From NCBI RefSeq assembly GCF_030867095.1, contig NC_081837.1:19078001-19142000 (forward strand): DNA of 64,000 bases, in the 5' to 3' direction. The notes below the pieces were generated by a model. That model was not told the origin of the DNA. It saw nothing but the letters and a program-made list of their open reading frames with translations, and made no database searches. The first letter of the stretch is position 1. The number at the start of each line of letters is the position of its first letter. Positions 42,841-55,577 of the stretch are shown here, one piece after another. The position numbers and the translations under genes were made by a program. This stretch comes from Alligator mississippiensis. Taxonomy: Eukaryota; Chordata; Crocodylia; Alligatoridae.

Positions 42841-45743
42841 AGTAACTATGTTGGCTGCCTAGTGATATACTATAAACTGTGTTGAAAAGAGAGGTTTTTT
42901 CTGAGTAACTTGATTCATGGGCATAAAAAAGGCATAATGCACACATCAGGGTAGCTGTGGACTTCCTCCATCATTGTGAAGTCATTTTTTCTTAGTTTAA
43001 CTTCTGGCATAAAGGACTAATGGAAATTATGGAACATTCATGCCAAACCCACTGAACTTGGCCTTTTCTAGTCCCAGTGGGCCTGTCGAACTAATCCTAC
43101 ATTGGATGCTGCCAAGATCAAAGTCCTGATTGAGGGGAGAATGTTGGTTTGATTATGTCGTCCATAGCCCCTCTACAGTGACAGAGTAGCTAGATGTTTC
43201 TGTTGACCAGTTACTAGTAACTGTGTGATGACATTGATGTCATTATGCTTCAGAGTCAACACACCCTTGGATCTAATGGAGTTCACATCTTTCTGAGAAA
43301 CAACAGCACTCTCAACTTACTTCCCTTTGACTGAATCTGCAGGTTCTCACTGAGATGATTATACGAGGCCTCAGAACTGTACATCCTTACTCAGCGCAAA
43401 GGGAAAATGCTGGTGATGCATACCGACCGGTTCAGTCAGGCTCCTGGGCAGGATCTCAGCCTGTTTATGATCTGGATGTCTTTTTCAGGTAGCTGGCAAT
43501 ATAAACAGACACCCCAGCATTCCTCAGAACAATAATTTCATTCCTTTTCAGGAGCCCTGCTAGTGAATGCTACCAAGGAAGAGAATGTACCTCACTGTAA
43601 AATACTGTGTTCATTTATAGCCCTGTAGAAGTAATTCATAACAACTCGGCAATCTTCTAGCAGCTAGTTTTGCTGCTGCTGTTTCCTATGGAAACAGTGG
43701 CTTGCTATTACCTGGGCCAATCAGCCGATGAAGCAAGAGGGCCAGCATCTCTGCAGCACTTTCCTTTTTGATTTTCTGGCCTTGCCTAATTTAAAACTCT
43801 TGGCACCCAGTACATTCATGACTCAGATGGAACAAATGGCTGGGCCTGAGAACCTGAGGCAATGCTTAATGAGAAGAACAGGATTTATGCACCTCTCTTC
43901 TCTCAGCAACCCTGGCTGCTGCACCCTGTTTCCAAACATGCCAGCCCACTAGGCTTCCTTAAAATTGCCGTTTGGATTAGAACATTTTTAAGGATATTTG
44001 TTGCATCCTTAATTTAAAGGAGCTGGCAAAAAATCCCAAGCAGGCTCCTTTATCCAGTCTGTGGTTTCATTGGCCTGTTTCATTGCTGGCTCATAAACTT
44101 GACCTACAGTAGTCCCTGACACTAACAAATCCAGTTCCTCGTGTATTCTTTATTGTTTTCAACTCCCTTTTCCTGTTTTGTTTGCCTTTAGAGAATTGTG
44201 CTCACTTCCTTCACCTGTAGTTTGGCATGGTGGAATCAACAATAACACATCATACCCCCAGGGGACTGTTGTCACATGCTGATTTATCTGTTCCTTTTCC
44301 TGTTTAAACGGTGATCAGGAAAAGCTGGAAAACTAGGGTGGGAAATGTTTCTTTGGTTTCAGAGCTGCCCGCTCGGATCCAGGAGTCTCATCCACATACC
44401 TACTAGAGGCCCAAAGAATATCTTCTCTGTTGGCTGGTTCTGTATCTCTGCTAATCGTTAAGGGAATAGGTACCTGTCACATTATTCAGCCCTCATACTG
44501 CAGTTGTAGGTTCTGTAGAAGACTCCTATGATAGATGGGACCATACCGTATCAGTGGTATATGGGAAACAATGGTTCAGACCTTGCAATGTAGCCTTGAA
44601 AGAGGTGTTTTGTCCCCAAAAGCTCATCTCTGCAGTTAGCCTGGACTTCTGCCATTCTGTGTGTCCTTATCGGATAGCTTGTATCCAGTGGTGATGCTGC
44701 CTTCTCTGTGTTCCTGCAAACCATCTCCAGTTGGAGGGAAAGTTATTTCCCTTCCCAGGCCAGCTGGATTCTATAGATAGATACTGTCCAAGCAGGTTCA
44801 GGAATCTGGTGTGGATTGAGGTTTACTTTATGGCTGCAGGGATCCGTCCTCAATTGATTTCTCTACACGGTAACAGCCGGAAGAGTTAATCTCACAGAAG
44901 GTCCTTCAGTCACTTTATGGATGGCATCAGGAATCCAGGCCTTGCACTTCCCCGGGTTTCTGTGCTTGTTAGCAGTAGTTCTCCCTTTTTTAACCTTGCA
45001 TGTATTTTTCTGTTGGAGTAAAATTGATGCAGCTGTTCCTGCAATGTCTGTATTGCACTGTGACCTGTGTCATCTGCTGTTTCCTCATTTGTGCTTTGAG
45101 GAAGCAAATGATGATAACTAAAGGTAGGACAGTCCAGGGAAAATAATTAGCTGAACTGAGCCACTGTTTCTTACATTTTCTGTTCCAGGATGGCCTCTCT
45201 CTTCCCCCAGGTTTTTGTTTGATCCTTGATATGCTTCAGTGGCTAATTTAGAGATGCTGATCTAATGTTCCTTGAAAGTGGCAAGTTTTGATTGTACTTC
45301 ATTACTTTTATTAAACATTTTGAAGCCACATCCTCCATATTATTATTACTGCAGCTCTGAAGATTGCCTTATCACTGTATCATAACCTCCATACATTTTG
45401 CAGGCCCCATGTGCTACTGCACCAATTCTCTGACTGTAGCGGACTGAAAAGAATGTCCTTAGGATACCATCAGCACTGCTCTTTAACTCAACAGGTTAGC
45501 TCAGTTAATCTTTCCTTCTTCTTGTCACAGGCTACCTCAGCTTGGATTGGAAAAGTCCAGTAATCAAATTGGCACACACATGGTGGTTTTCTGGTTTCCC
45601 AGTAGCCAATGAATCACTTGCACTAGCCTAGAGGCAATGGCATTTACTTTTCACCTGTAGTGGTGGCACAAATCATTCTTCAGGGAGCCCTAAAGCTAGC
45701 CTTTCTCTTCATCTGAGCTTCAGGCTGTTGTGTCCCTTTACAG
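42841..45743. other. AP2B1 intron 2, nothing else recognised
   Basis: Ordinary intronic sequence with no repeat borders or coding blocks that I can support. Short open frames near 43728 and 44910 have no family resemblance. Confidence 0.45.
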
Positions 45744-45849
45744 GAGAGATCTTTGAGCTCAAGGCTGAGCTCAACAATGAAAAGAAAGAGAAGAGGAAAG
45801 AAGCTGTGAAGAAGGTTATTGCTGCCATGACTGTAGGGAAGGATGTAAG
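45744..45849 (+). CDS. AP2B1: AP2B1 exon 3
   Basis: A 106-bp exon with acceptor CCCTTTACAG and donor GTAAAC. It completes the glycine codon from exon 2 and reads [20 protein letters not shown] and then [15 protein letters not shown], leaving two bases of a serine codon. The [10 protein letters not shown] stretch is the AP2B1 form (AP1B1 has NSDKKEKKKE as I recall). This is the first helical repeat region of the adaptin trunk. No substitution relative to the remembered vertebrate sequence was seen in this exon. Confidence 0.95.
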
Positions 45850-47206
45850 GTAAACGCTGCTTTTGCTCTTCCTGGTGGTCTAACTTCAGCAGGTCCAGTC
45901 CTCCCCTATCCTACCTGAGGATCTTTCTCTCCTGAATTGGGGTAAAACGAACAGCTTAATCTTGGAGGGGCTGGCAGAACCAAAGGGCTTTGCAGGTTTG
46001 GGGTCTGGGTTCTTTATTAGATCAATGGGAACTAGTGGCAATATGGGGGAAATTTTATCTGTCTTTGGCAGCCCTTTTGCTTGGTTCAGACCAGTTCTCA
46101 CTTGGTGATTTCGTGAACAGTGATTTAATCACAGAATGAAAAAGTAACCAGTCCCAGATAAGCCAAAAGCTGTGTAGTTGTTTAAAACCTGTTTGTAACT
46201 CAGCTATTTTAGATGTCCTATCTGAGCTGACATTTTCAAATCAAGTTGTTAATCCAGAATTTTTTTTAAAGTTTTAAAAAGGCATTGTTTTTCAGATACC
46301 TCTTAGCTTGTGATAAAGTCATTAAACTGGGCCTTTAACACTTAATCGCGCTTGCTAAAGGGAAACCTTTAAATCAAAGGCAAATGACTGCCAATATTTT
46401 TCTTTTGTAGCAGCTGAAGTGACTTGAGTCAAGGCTTTCTCCTGTCAGCTTCTCCTAGATCCTGCAGTAAAGTCATAATAGTCCTGGATTCATGGTGACA
46501 TAGTCTGTTGCCAGGAAAATAAATGTAAGGTTCCAGGTTTAGCAGCATGACTTAATTGCAGGATGAAGGAGCAAATGAAGCGTTGGAGGGAAGCATCTTT
46601 CAGTTAGCCAAAGACCTTAACCTTTAGATTCTCATAATGGACCTGAGATATGGGGATCCAGTATAACCTCTGAGTTTCCTCTGCAATGCGACTTACTAGT
46701 TGCCATTTGGTATTTATGTAAGACTCTGGTTATTGCAGTTTTAATTTCTTAATCGTTTTAGATTTTACCAGCCTGAAATTTGCTATATAGGTTCCTCTAA
46801 ACAAGGCTCCTTTCTCAGGCAAAAAAATCTGAGGGTTTATTTGTTTCCTGCTGTTGCCAGTTAACCCCCAAAGCTGGGCACATTAACATTATCGTCTTGT
46901 TCTGTCAACTTCCTAATTGGATCCAATTTTGTATGAGCACTTTATTTTACCTGCTTCAGGCACCAGTTTAATCCAGGAGGAGATTAAATGATTAAACAGT
47001 TACAAAGTCCCCTGCAAACTGCTTTTGAAGAGGAGAGTGACCTCTAATTTGAATATAGAGTAGTTATAACAGAATATATGGGATATGTTCCAGCGTTCCC
47101 CTGGCCTCAGTCAATAATGTTACCATGTAGTCAGGAAGCTCCCTTTCCCTTTGCATATGGTAAATGTAACTTTTCTCTCCCTTTGCCCCGCTCTCATTTT
47201 ATCGAG

Positions 47207-47342
47207 CTCTCTCTTTCCTGATGTGGTGAATTTCATGCAGACTGACAACCTGGAGCTGAAGAAGCTGGTGTATCTGTATCTAATGAACTATGCCAAAAGT
47301 CAGCCAGATATGGCTATTATGGCTGTGAACAGCTTTGTGAAG
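47207..47342 (+). CDS. AP2B1: AP2B1 exon 4
   Basis: A 136-bp exon after a pyrimidine-rich tract ending ATCGAG, a less usual acceptor than CAG, with donor GTAACA. The first base completes the serine codon from exon 3; it then reads [19 protein letters not shown], then [20 protein letters not shown] and VNSFVK at phase 0. Phenylalanine occupies position 57 where I recall cysteine in both AP2B1 and AP1B1. It forms part of the adaptin N-terminal trunk, an alpha-solenoid of HEAT-like repeats. Confidence 0.93.
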
Positions 47343-47564
47343 GTAACATGGAGCAAGGCTCATTAGAAGGCTCCCTCCTATGGTTCTTGTCATTGTGCCT
47401 GCTTTGGTGTGTACTGTTTATCACATGTAGTGTGTGGCTTCGTGCTCGAAAGTTGCTGGACTGAATTGGGATTGTATCTAAGGAAGCAAAATTATCAGAG
47501 TGGACCAGACCAATGGGCCCATCTGAAATTGTTCCCTGTCTCCATCAGTAGGCAACACCAAGTG

Positions 47565-48540
47565 CTTTAAAGCAGGGGCAAGAAAAGTTCAGCCCACGGT
47601 CTGGATCCAGCTGGCAGTGGACTCCATTTCCTAACAGTGCCTGCCTGCATGGCTGGGGCTGATTTCCATGGAGACTAGAGCAGCAGTCACACTGATAGCG
47701 GAAGGCCAGGGTTTCCATGGAGACCAGCCCCAGCAATGCTGGCAGAGTATGTGGCAGGGCAGGGAGCTGCTCTGGGGCTGGGCTGGGATCTTGCAGCAGT
47801 GACGATGTGGTCTGGAGCCGGGGCAGAGCCATGATCTGCAGCCTGCATGCTCTGGGCTGGGGAGTGTAGGCAGTGGATTGTGACTCTACCTCGGCTCACA
47901 GATTTTCCCTTTTAAAGGAGACAATCACGGGACACCATGGGTTTCCCCTTGCAGGCAGGCAGAGTTCCAGCCTACAAGGCTGCTTAGGTCTCAGGGGAGT
48001 GGGAGAAGGGTGATTGGGGTCAGGGGACCATGTTCATGTGCACGCACAAACATGCACATGGATCAGAATGCAGACAGGCAGCATGGTAAAAAGCAGCTCC
48101 CTGGAAGTAAGTTTATGGGGTGGGGGGCATAGGCGATGTATGGGAGAACATGTGCCTCCCCCTTTCAGGTTTCTGCACCCACAGTGGGGCTTGGGGCTGC
48201 CTCCTGGCCAGACCAGCACTGAGCAGGTGCTGCCTCTGCAGTGCAGTGGGCAGGACCTGGCACAGGAGGGTGGAGTGGGACAGGGAGGCTCAGTGCTGCT
48301 GCCGCTGCTGCCACTAGGAGTGCTACACCACCATGGCCACCAAGGTGTGAAGTGTCCCCTGCCCACCAGGCAGCAGTGGGGGGCACAACTCCATGGTGCC
48401 GCCACTGCAGCACCTCACCTTGGTGGCCATGGCACGAGCATATCAGGACTGCTCAGTGCCCCAGAGCATCGGGGGGGACAGTTGCAGCTGGACCCGTGTC
48501 TTGGTGAGTGAAGGAAGCAGGGGGAGCTCTAATTTGCTAT
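47565..48540. repeat. GC-rich repeat block in AP2B1 intron 4
   Basis: The left border CAGGGGCAAGAAAAGTTCAG resembles a hAT-type end; no matching right end was found. The interior is GC-rich with CTG/CAG-like stretches and overlapping open frames in all phases near 48014-48511. It has no coding features. Confidence 0.4.
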
Positions 48541-48774
48541 GATAATAAAAACCAACATCAAATGCCAAAATATGTAGGTATTCAGAATTTATCTTATTAT
48601 AATGATTGAGGTACTGGTAGGCTTCCAAATTGCTTTAAAATTGTAAATATATAAATAAAACATTGTGTTCAGCTGATCCCTATATATATGGTTGCGTTTC
48701 ATTTTATTGCGGAAAAACGTGGATTTGGGGTTTTTTAATTAGAGACTTTGTGATTTTTTTGCTTCCTGTCAGGC

Positions 48775-48955
48775 GCAGCTCTGGCTCCGTCCCCTCCCAG
48801 GACATGGAGCACATGGAAGCTCTGGCTCCTGCCTGACCACACAGCAATATCCTGGGGCCAGAGCTCCTGCTGCCACTGCTGCATGAGCAGGCAGGGACTA
48901 GAGCTTCCATCTACTCCATACCCAGGAGGGAATAAAGCTGAATCTGAACCTGACA
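48775..48955. repeat. Inverted repeat (hairpin) in AP2B1 intron 4
   Basis: The arm at about 48778-48832 (GCTCTGGCTCCGTCCCCTCC, then GACATGGAGCACATGGAAGC) matches in reverse complement an arm at about 48898-48950 (GAGCTTCCATCTACTCCATA, then CCAGGAGGGAATAAAGC), with several mismatches. The loop is about 65 bp and GC-rich. It is probably the core of a foldback element extending to about 49250. Confidence 0.65.
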
Positions 48956-49259
48956 GTAAGTGGTGGGGGGGAGGGAAGGCTGTAGAGATGAAGGCTGTGA
49001 GGAATGGGGCGGGGTGGGCCGCAAAGGTAGAGGCTGTGGGGAGTGGGAGGTAAAGGACAGTGAGTGGTAGGTAGACAGGGCAGGCAGGGGAGCAAGGGGC
49101 ACAGGCATGATGGAGGGGGCAGGCTGCAGGGGAGAGAAGTGGTTGGAGGCAAGGGGTGGCTTGATCCCCTCTACCATATACCCCTTGTTGCTGCTTTCCA
49201 TGCTGCAGCAGTGAGGGGGATGAATTTAAGGCAACCCTTTGATAATTAGATTCTATACA

Positions 49260-50568
49260 TGGTGAATTATAACAGATTTATACATTTTCCATATATGGAA
49301 TCTAATTTTTGGAATGGGTCACTTTAAATTAAGTTGTCTTAGTTTTAGATAAATCTGGTAAATTAGAACATGTCTGAGCTTCTAGCATGGCAGTAGGGGG
49401 GTGTCTGTCCTTCCTGGTTACAGGGAGGAAATCCAGTTCAGAATGGACTTCTGCTTTCCTGGCTAATTAAATTTTAGATGAGACTCAGCAGACTTCTAGG
49501 GCTGTGCACTCTTACCCATTACACCTTAAGCCCTTGCTTCCTTTATGACAAATTAGTGAGTAGATCTAATACTTTGACCACCTTTTTCTTTGGAAGGAAA
49601 TGTTTTATCTCTGACTTCCCCTTCAATGTGCTACAAGGAACAAGGGTTGGTCAAATGAAAGTGTGTTTGAGATAATTTATGGTAAGTCAGCATTTCAGCT
49701 ACAACTTGTCATCTCCGGGGTCTGTAAGAAAATAGTCTCTGTACGTTTTAAGCTCAGCCCCTTTTTGGTGCTTTTCATTGATAAGGGATTAAATAATTAA
49801 AGGATGTGTGTCATGCTTTTGTAAACTAAATTTTGGAGCACTTTCTTGACTGTATAAATGAATTATGTTTGATATGCTAGAAACAGACTGAAGCTAATGC
49901 TTGAATTTCTAAAATCAGGGTTTGAAAGTTGCACTGTCTGAGGCATTGAACCTGCTACGTGCATTTCTGCCTCTGAAAAGTACATCTATGTTGATATATC
50001 TTTAACTAGGGTCTGATAGATCAGATGGATTACTGCTGAGTCTATAAAATCTCAGCTTCAAGGCAATGCTGTGTAGAACTCTGTTTCTAGACCTGATGGT
50101 CTTCAGGAAGTTTACCTTAATGAAAATCGCCATGAGTTAATTACCATCTTTCACCACTTGAATTCTCTGATTTGAGCAGTGACTAGAATCACAGATGTGT
50201 TAATGTGCTGTGCCATCTGAAAGCCAAGAGTTTCTAGCTTTCAGGGTGCAAAAACATTTCTCCTTAGTTAGCAGTTCCCCAGATTTGGCTGTAAAGTCAT
50301 GTTAAAGTTTTGGATGGAGAAAAGCAAGTAGCACAAACTGCCAGAAGTACAAACCATTTTGAACTTGTATAGAATGTTTTTGGAACCTGTAAACTTTCCT
50401 GGGGTTTGGCTTGGACTAGGGCAATTATTGCTTTACTCTAACGAGAGACCCATTATCTGGGCAGGGTAAGAATAGAATATCCTAATTCCAGGGCTAGCCA
50501 TTCTAGTGCTCACTAATATCAGTGGTTAGTACTACAAAACCCACTTATTGCAAGTGCTTCCCCTGCAG
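49260..50568. other. AP2B1 intron 4, right part
   Basis: Ordinary intronic sequence; no repeat border, RNA gene or extra exon was supported. Confidence 0.45.
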
Positions 50569-50814
50569 GACTGTAAAGATCCAAACCCACTGATCCGTGC
50601 ATTGGCAGTCCGTACAATGGGATGCATTCGTGTGGACAAAATCACAGAGTATTTGTGTGAACCACTCTGCAGGTGTCTAAAGGATGAAGACCCTTATGTA
50701 CGGAAGACTGCAGCCGTCTGTGGGGCGAAGCTGCATGACATTAATGCCCAAATGGTGGAGGATCAGGGGTTCCTGGATTCCCTATGTGACCTGATTGCAG
50801 ACTCCAATCCCATG
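50569..50814 (+). CDS. AP2B1: AP2B1 exon 5, with several unusual substitutions
   Basis: A 246-bp exon (82 codons, phase 0) with acceptor CTTCCCCTGCAG and donor GTAATG. It contains [20 protein letters not shown], then [29 protein letters not shown] and DLIADSNPM. This is the family block that continues in the trunk of the AP-2 beta subunit. Compared with human and chicken AP2B1 as I recall them, five residues differ: E96K, R127C, K128R, V145G and R166C. The two arginine-to-cysteine changes fit C-to-T at CpG sites. Frame and splice sites are intact. The next exon (expected to begin VANAVAALSE) was not found in the remaining 13 kb, so it lies beyond the window or is missing. Confidence 0.93.
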
Positions 50815-53800
50815 GTAATGTATTTGTCCCTCAGTGTCTTCTCCTATATTTGTAATAGGGCATGTAGTTGGAACTATTATTTTGCTGTCCAGTTCATGGA
50901 TGTGTTAACTGGAGATTATTCAAACCTTGAAAAGAACAGAAAGTATCTTGTTCTGTAGGTCTGATCAAGGCCTTACCTTGTTTGGACATGCCCTGACAAC
51001 TAGGTTGGGTTCCAGTCCTTGCATCCTGTGTGCTTCAAGGCTCTAGGGCTTGAACAGCTTGTAGATGCTGCCCATGGCTCAGCTGGGGTCTCTTGGTATG
51101 CAGAGCCTTGATTTAGCATACCTTCACCCAAAAGCTAGAACCTATAATCCATCTATTTGTCACCCTGCATCTGATGCTGACCCATCTGTAGCTTAAATGC
51201 ACGCTTTCCCCAGGGGCATTCTAGGCTGTGGTTTAGCCCTTCAAGGGTAGCTGATAGTAAAAGCAAACATGAAGACACATTTGTTTGCGCGCATTTGTAT
51301 GCACACAGGTGGCTTAGCACAAGGATTCTGAAAGCACCATTGATCATTATTAAATAACCTGAAAAATGCACAGATCTATGAACCCTGCATGCATTTTCCA
51401 TGCTTTAGCTTCCTTACCACTCTAAAGTATGTTGAGGGCTGAGGTCAGGTCCTCTGTGGTGATGTGGGATCCTTTTGTGATGCTCCCAGTTTGTCTTCTG
51501 AACCATGGAGTCCTTTCAGGTCACCTCCTTTCTGGCCTTGCCTGCTCCTACTGCTAAACCAGGATTTTGCACTACAGAAAACATACTTACCTATTCCTCT
51601 CTCCTGTTCAGTACTTTGTGTGAGGGTCATCTGAGTTCTTTATATACTGTTTCTTTATTACTTCTGTCCCATCATTCTGCTTGGGGGGGGGAATATCGAT
51701 TCTCCACTAGCCCCAACAGAGGACCATGGTCAGACTGGTTTCCCTGTTCTATCCATCTCAACATGTATCTGGTTTTGGTCAAAGCATAGTTGTTAAGCTA
51801 AATACTCTCTCCATGGACCCTTGTCTAATGAGTACAAGCCACAAGTGTCCTCTGCCGGGGGGGTACACATTCACGAGGCTTTCATAATCCACCAGTCCCA
51901 TGGCAATCCCAGAGGTCGGCCAAGAGCACCCTTCTGCAAATACGGAGTATGTCAAATTTGCTTGGCAAAAATGTGTCAGAGGTTGTTCTCTGCCATTTTT
52001 CCTCAACTCTAGAACTCTTCCTTTTGAGGTCTGCCAGAGCCCAAGCCTGGACATGTTTTGGAAGCACTAGAAGACCTTTGCATTTGGTCAGGCATTTAGC
52101 AAGCAAAGCCATGCTGAGATACTCTTTAGTGGGTTTCTGTTTTATATTCCCCTTTTAAGTTGTTTTGTGTTCTTGCTCTTTTTTTTCTTGTCAGTTTCCT
52201 ATTTTGTTCTCTTACTGTGAGTTGCCTTGAACCTTTATTGGGACAGGTAGCATATATATTGCATGCATAAATAAATAATAAATAAGTCTGCATAGTAATG
52301 AGTGCACAACAACTTCATCACCACAGCCAGAATGCCTGAACTTACAGTAGGTTCTTAAAATTATTGCAGTTTGTCCTTTCAACGTATACCCTCATTTTCT
52401 ATACCTTGGTAGATTTCTTGACTATCTTCCATGGTTGAAATGAAATTTTGGTTCACCTGGTACCTCTTCTCAGTATATCAAGCACCCTTTCCTTCCAAAC
52501 AAATGCAGCAAAACTGTGTTGTAGATCCACATTAAAGTAAGAGAAGCATCAACCTATATGAGTTGGAAGGGTGATGGTGATGAAGAATCAGTTCTACCAC
52601 AAACCTGCACTCTGGCTTGGTGGCAGCTGAGAAGCAGGGCTAGCCACTTGTCAGTTGTGGCTGCATTTGTCTTTATTAAAGTGGTTATGAACCAGTGTCT
52701 GGTTCTTCAGTGTAGCTGAATAGGAGTGGCACTTTAACCAGCCCATGAGTCAGCTGCCTCTTAAATCTGGCTGAAACCTTGGAATTGATCCCTCCTCTTC
52801 CCCAGTTAATGAGAAAAGCCTGTATTTCATAATTATAGTCTCTGTTTGTAATCAACCAGCTTTCGAAGGCAGATGGTAAAATTTACTGTGACTCCTGTTC
52901 TTTTCCCATACCCAAAGTTTTAGTCCTGGGAAGAGAGGAACACCACAGTATCAGTGTCATGCAAGTGACACACTTCCCTTTCAGCCGGGGCTGGAGCTGT
53001 AATGAGTGACTCATGAGCAAGTCATCTCTGATCTCCATCATAACAATGGCACTATCTGAAGTGGAGTCCTCAAGGAGGTTGAGGAGGCCCCAGGGGCTCT
53101 CTAGTGCTCTCTTCTGCCACCCTAAAAGCTGTTGCTCATTTTCAGTAGTTCTTAGATCTAAATGTGTGTGGGCTGGGGTTAGTTTTTCCAGCCAGGTGGG
53201 ACATCCAGGTTTAAGACTGTATTGCAGGAAAAGCAACCAGGCTTTCCAAGTAAATGCAGAGCCTATGCACAGGGAAACAAGTTGTAAGTGAGAAGCACAG
53301 AGTAATTTGATTTTAGGTGTGAGCCAGCAAATAAGCACAAAGAGAAGGAAGGCTTTATCAATACAATGACAGCCATGGTAACAAAAGCAAAAGGTATTTG
53401 CCCTTGAGAAAGGGAGAAGATTGAGGTGAGTTTGAGAGTCTTGCTTCATGGAATATCATTTTAATGGTCTCCTGCTATTCTCCCCAGGCTCACTTTACCC
53501 ATTGACTTGGCTGCAGTGCAAGGGAATCATGTATCCAGGTAGATTCATCCCTAAAATTTCCCTGACCTTTAATGTGAAGGTACTTGCTATATAGGTGGTT
53601 TGAGCCTGAAAGAAGGCCCTGCACTCCTTTATTGCTCTTTTAGTTCAGTGTTCTTTAGCACAGTTCTGTTCCTTTTTAATGGATGCTAAAGGCTTTGGGT
53701 TCAGAACCTGTAACTTGTTCATATTATAATAAAAGTAAAAAATATGCCCTGCCATGAATATGGTATCGTGGCCCTGACGGTTCGGTTTGAAATAGTGTTC

Positions 53801-54060
53801 AAGAAGAGACTGTGTCATCCTCAGGTTTTAATTATTCCAGGTAAGATCACTATCTGAGCGATCTTGGGATCTACACTTAGCTCATTCAGGTACCACTGTT
53901 TTCACTTGCAAGGAGAGGTGCAACACTGAGGCTTAATTGGGGCACTTAGGCTTAGTTGCTTCAGGCAGAATGAAGAGTTCATTGAACTCCCTGTGGGCAC
54001 TGCCCATTTTAGTGCTTCTGAGCTTGAGGGAAAAAATGTAAGTGATTAATTGCAACATGG
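50815..54060. other. AP2B1 intron 5, no further feature
   Basis: The open frame of exon 5 runs on into the intron to 50958, which is incidental. No repeat with definable ends or extra exon was seen. The minus-strand frame of 188 codons at 52883-53449 has no family resemblance. Confidence 0.45.
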
Positions 54061-54065
54061 CCAGA

Positions 54066-54415
54066 CAAGGTTCCTTGGGTGAATTTGATATCTTTTATTA
54101 GACCAACCCAGATAGTTGGAGAATAGTTATTAAGCAAGCTTTCGAGTTCAAAAACCCTTCGTCAGGCTAAGGAAGTTTTAGCAGTTGGTGTGTGCTCTTC
54201 CTGGATGGAATGAAAAGTAAAGAAGCCAGGGGCTGGGCTGGGGAGTCAGGTGCCAGGCAGATTATAGTTTGGCTTCTTTCTTTTTCATGTTGTACAGTTT
54301 CCATTTCAGACGGCTGAATTCGATATCTTCCATGTTGCAGGGGTGTAACATGGGCACTTATAAAATCAAATTGCTGAACAAGGGCAGTGGAGTCATCTAT
54401 ACAGGTCACTAGGTG
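54066..54415. repeat. Dispersed repeat with TATCTTTTATTAGACCAACC core
   Basis: Contains a TTTATTAGACCAACCCAGAT stretch and a CAAGCTTTCGAGTTCAAAAA stretch followed by CCCTTCGTCAGG, which I recognise as part of a dispersed repeat common in reptile genomes. The superfamily and exact ends are not known to me. Confidence 0.5.
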
Positions 54416-54452
54416 TTAAACAGGTAATCCCTCTTTGGTCGTTACTTATAAG

Positions 54453-55569
54453 CAGGGATCCTGGTTTTCCCTGATTAAAAATCACAAAGTCTCTGCTAAA
54501 ACCCCCAAAATCCATGATTAAAATTAAAGGTGCCCCCACAGCCCCTGCTCCCCCAGCCTTGCCAGCGGGGGCCCCCAGCTGTCAGGGGTATGGGCCTGGG
54601 TCCGCAGCACCCTGCCCCCCCCCCGCTGCGGGCCCAGGTGAGGTGGCTCTCCGCTGCTGCATGCACTCCCAGGGGGTAGTGGGGACTGACACGCCCCCCC
54701 CCCCAGATCTGTACTTGGGGCAGGCACAGGCTGAGGCTGCTGCCCAGTCAGGTGGGGTTTGGGGCCCGGGGCTGCAGTGCGCAGCTGCAGGGCCCCAGCG
54801 GGGAGCAGGACGGGGCCGTGGGTAGCTTGTCCAGGGGAAGTTAAGAGGGAGGGCCAGTTCCCCACTGCCGTGCACACTCCTGGGGCTCAGGGGAGACCCA
54901 TGCCCCCTAGATCTGTACCCAGGGCAGGTGCACGCTGCGGGGTCAAGCTTCTGCCCGCTTCCCTTCCCCAGGGCCTCTGGAGCCGGTGCCCACGACCCGG
55001 TGCAGCTGGGGATAGCAGGGCTGCATGGGGGTTCCTTGCCACTGTCAGCTGCCATTGCCGCCCCCCCCCGCACTACCCTGACACAGCAGCTGTGCACACA
55101 GGAGGTGTATCGCCAGGGCGAGGGGGGGGCAGTGTACAAGGCTGGGCGAGGAGGTTTTCCACACAGCTCCTCCACTCCCTGCCACACCGGGTCATGGCGG
55201 GAGAAGCGGTGCGGCAGGGAACAGTAGGTCCCCTGCTCACCACTGTTCCCCAGCCCTGCCTAGCTCCCTCCCTACAGGGGCCTGAATTCCCCTCTTTCCC
55301 CCTGCACTTACCTGCTGGAGCTGCTCTGCAGGCTGCCTGAGGCCACACGCATGTCTATACATGTGATGCCCACTGTCTTTCCACCTTCTTCCCGCTCCCT
55401 CCCAGCTCCCTGCAGGCTGGAAGTCTTCCAGCCTGCAGGGAGCTCATTGCAAAATGGCAAAATCTGTGGGTTTCTCTGGTAAAATGAGAAATCTGCGTTT
55501 GCTTCTGGTAAAAGGCATAATCCACAGTTTACTCCATTTTTTGTGGAAAATGGAAAACCCAGATCTCTG
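54453..55569. mobile_element. Long nonautonomous hAT-type element with perfect target duplication
   Basis: An 1,117-bp element with ends CAGGGATCCTGGTTTTCC and GGAAAACCCAGATCTCTG, flanked by identical octamers CTTATAAG at 54445-54452 and 55570-55577. The subterminal sequence is AT-rich and the interior (about 54530-55440) very GC-rich, with a roughly 207-bp tandem duplication (blocks with AGATCTGTAC near 54705 and 54909) and a small palindrome at about 55419-55441. No transposase was recognised. Located in AP2B1 intron 5. Confidence 0.9.
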
Positions 55570-55577
55570 CTTATAAG

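Noticed and set aside
50815-50958. Extension of AP2B1 exon 5 by its open frame into the intron
   Set aside because: The exon ends at a GTAATG donor exactly where the family has its exon boundary, and the extra residues have no similarity to adaptins.
52883-53449. Minus-strand open frame of 188 codons in AP2B1 intron 5
   Set aside because: No motif, no transmembrane or repeat pattern, and no splice or promoter context. Treated as chance.
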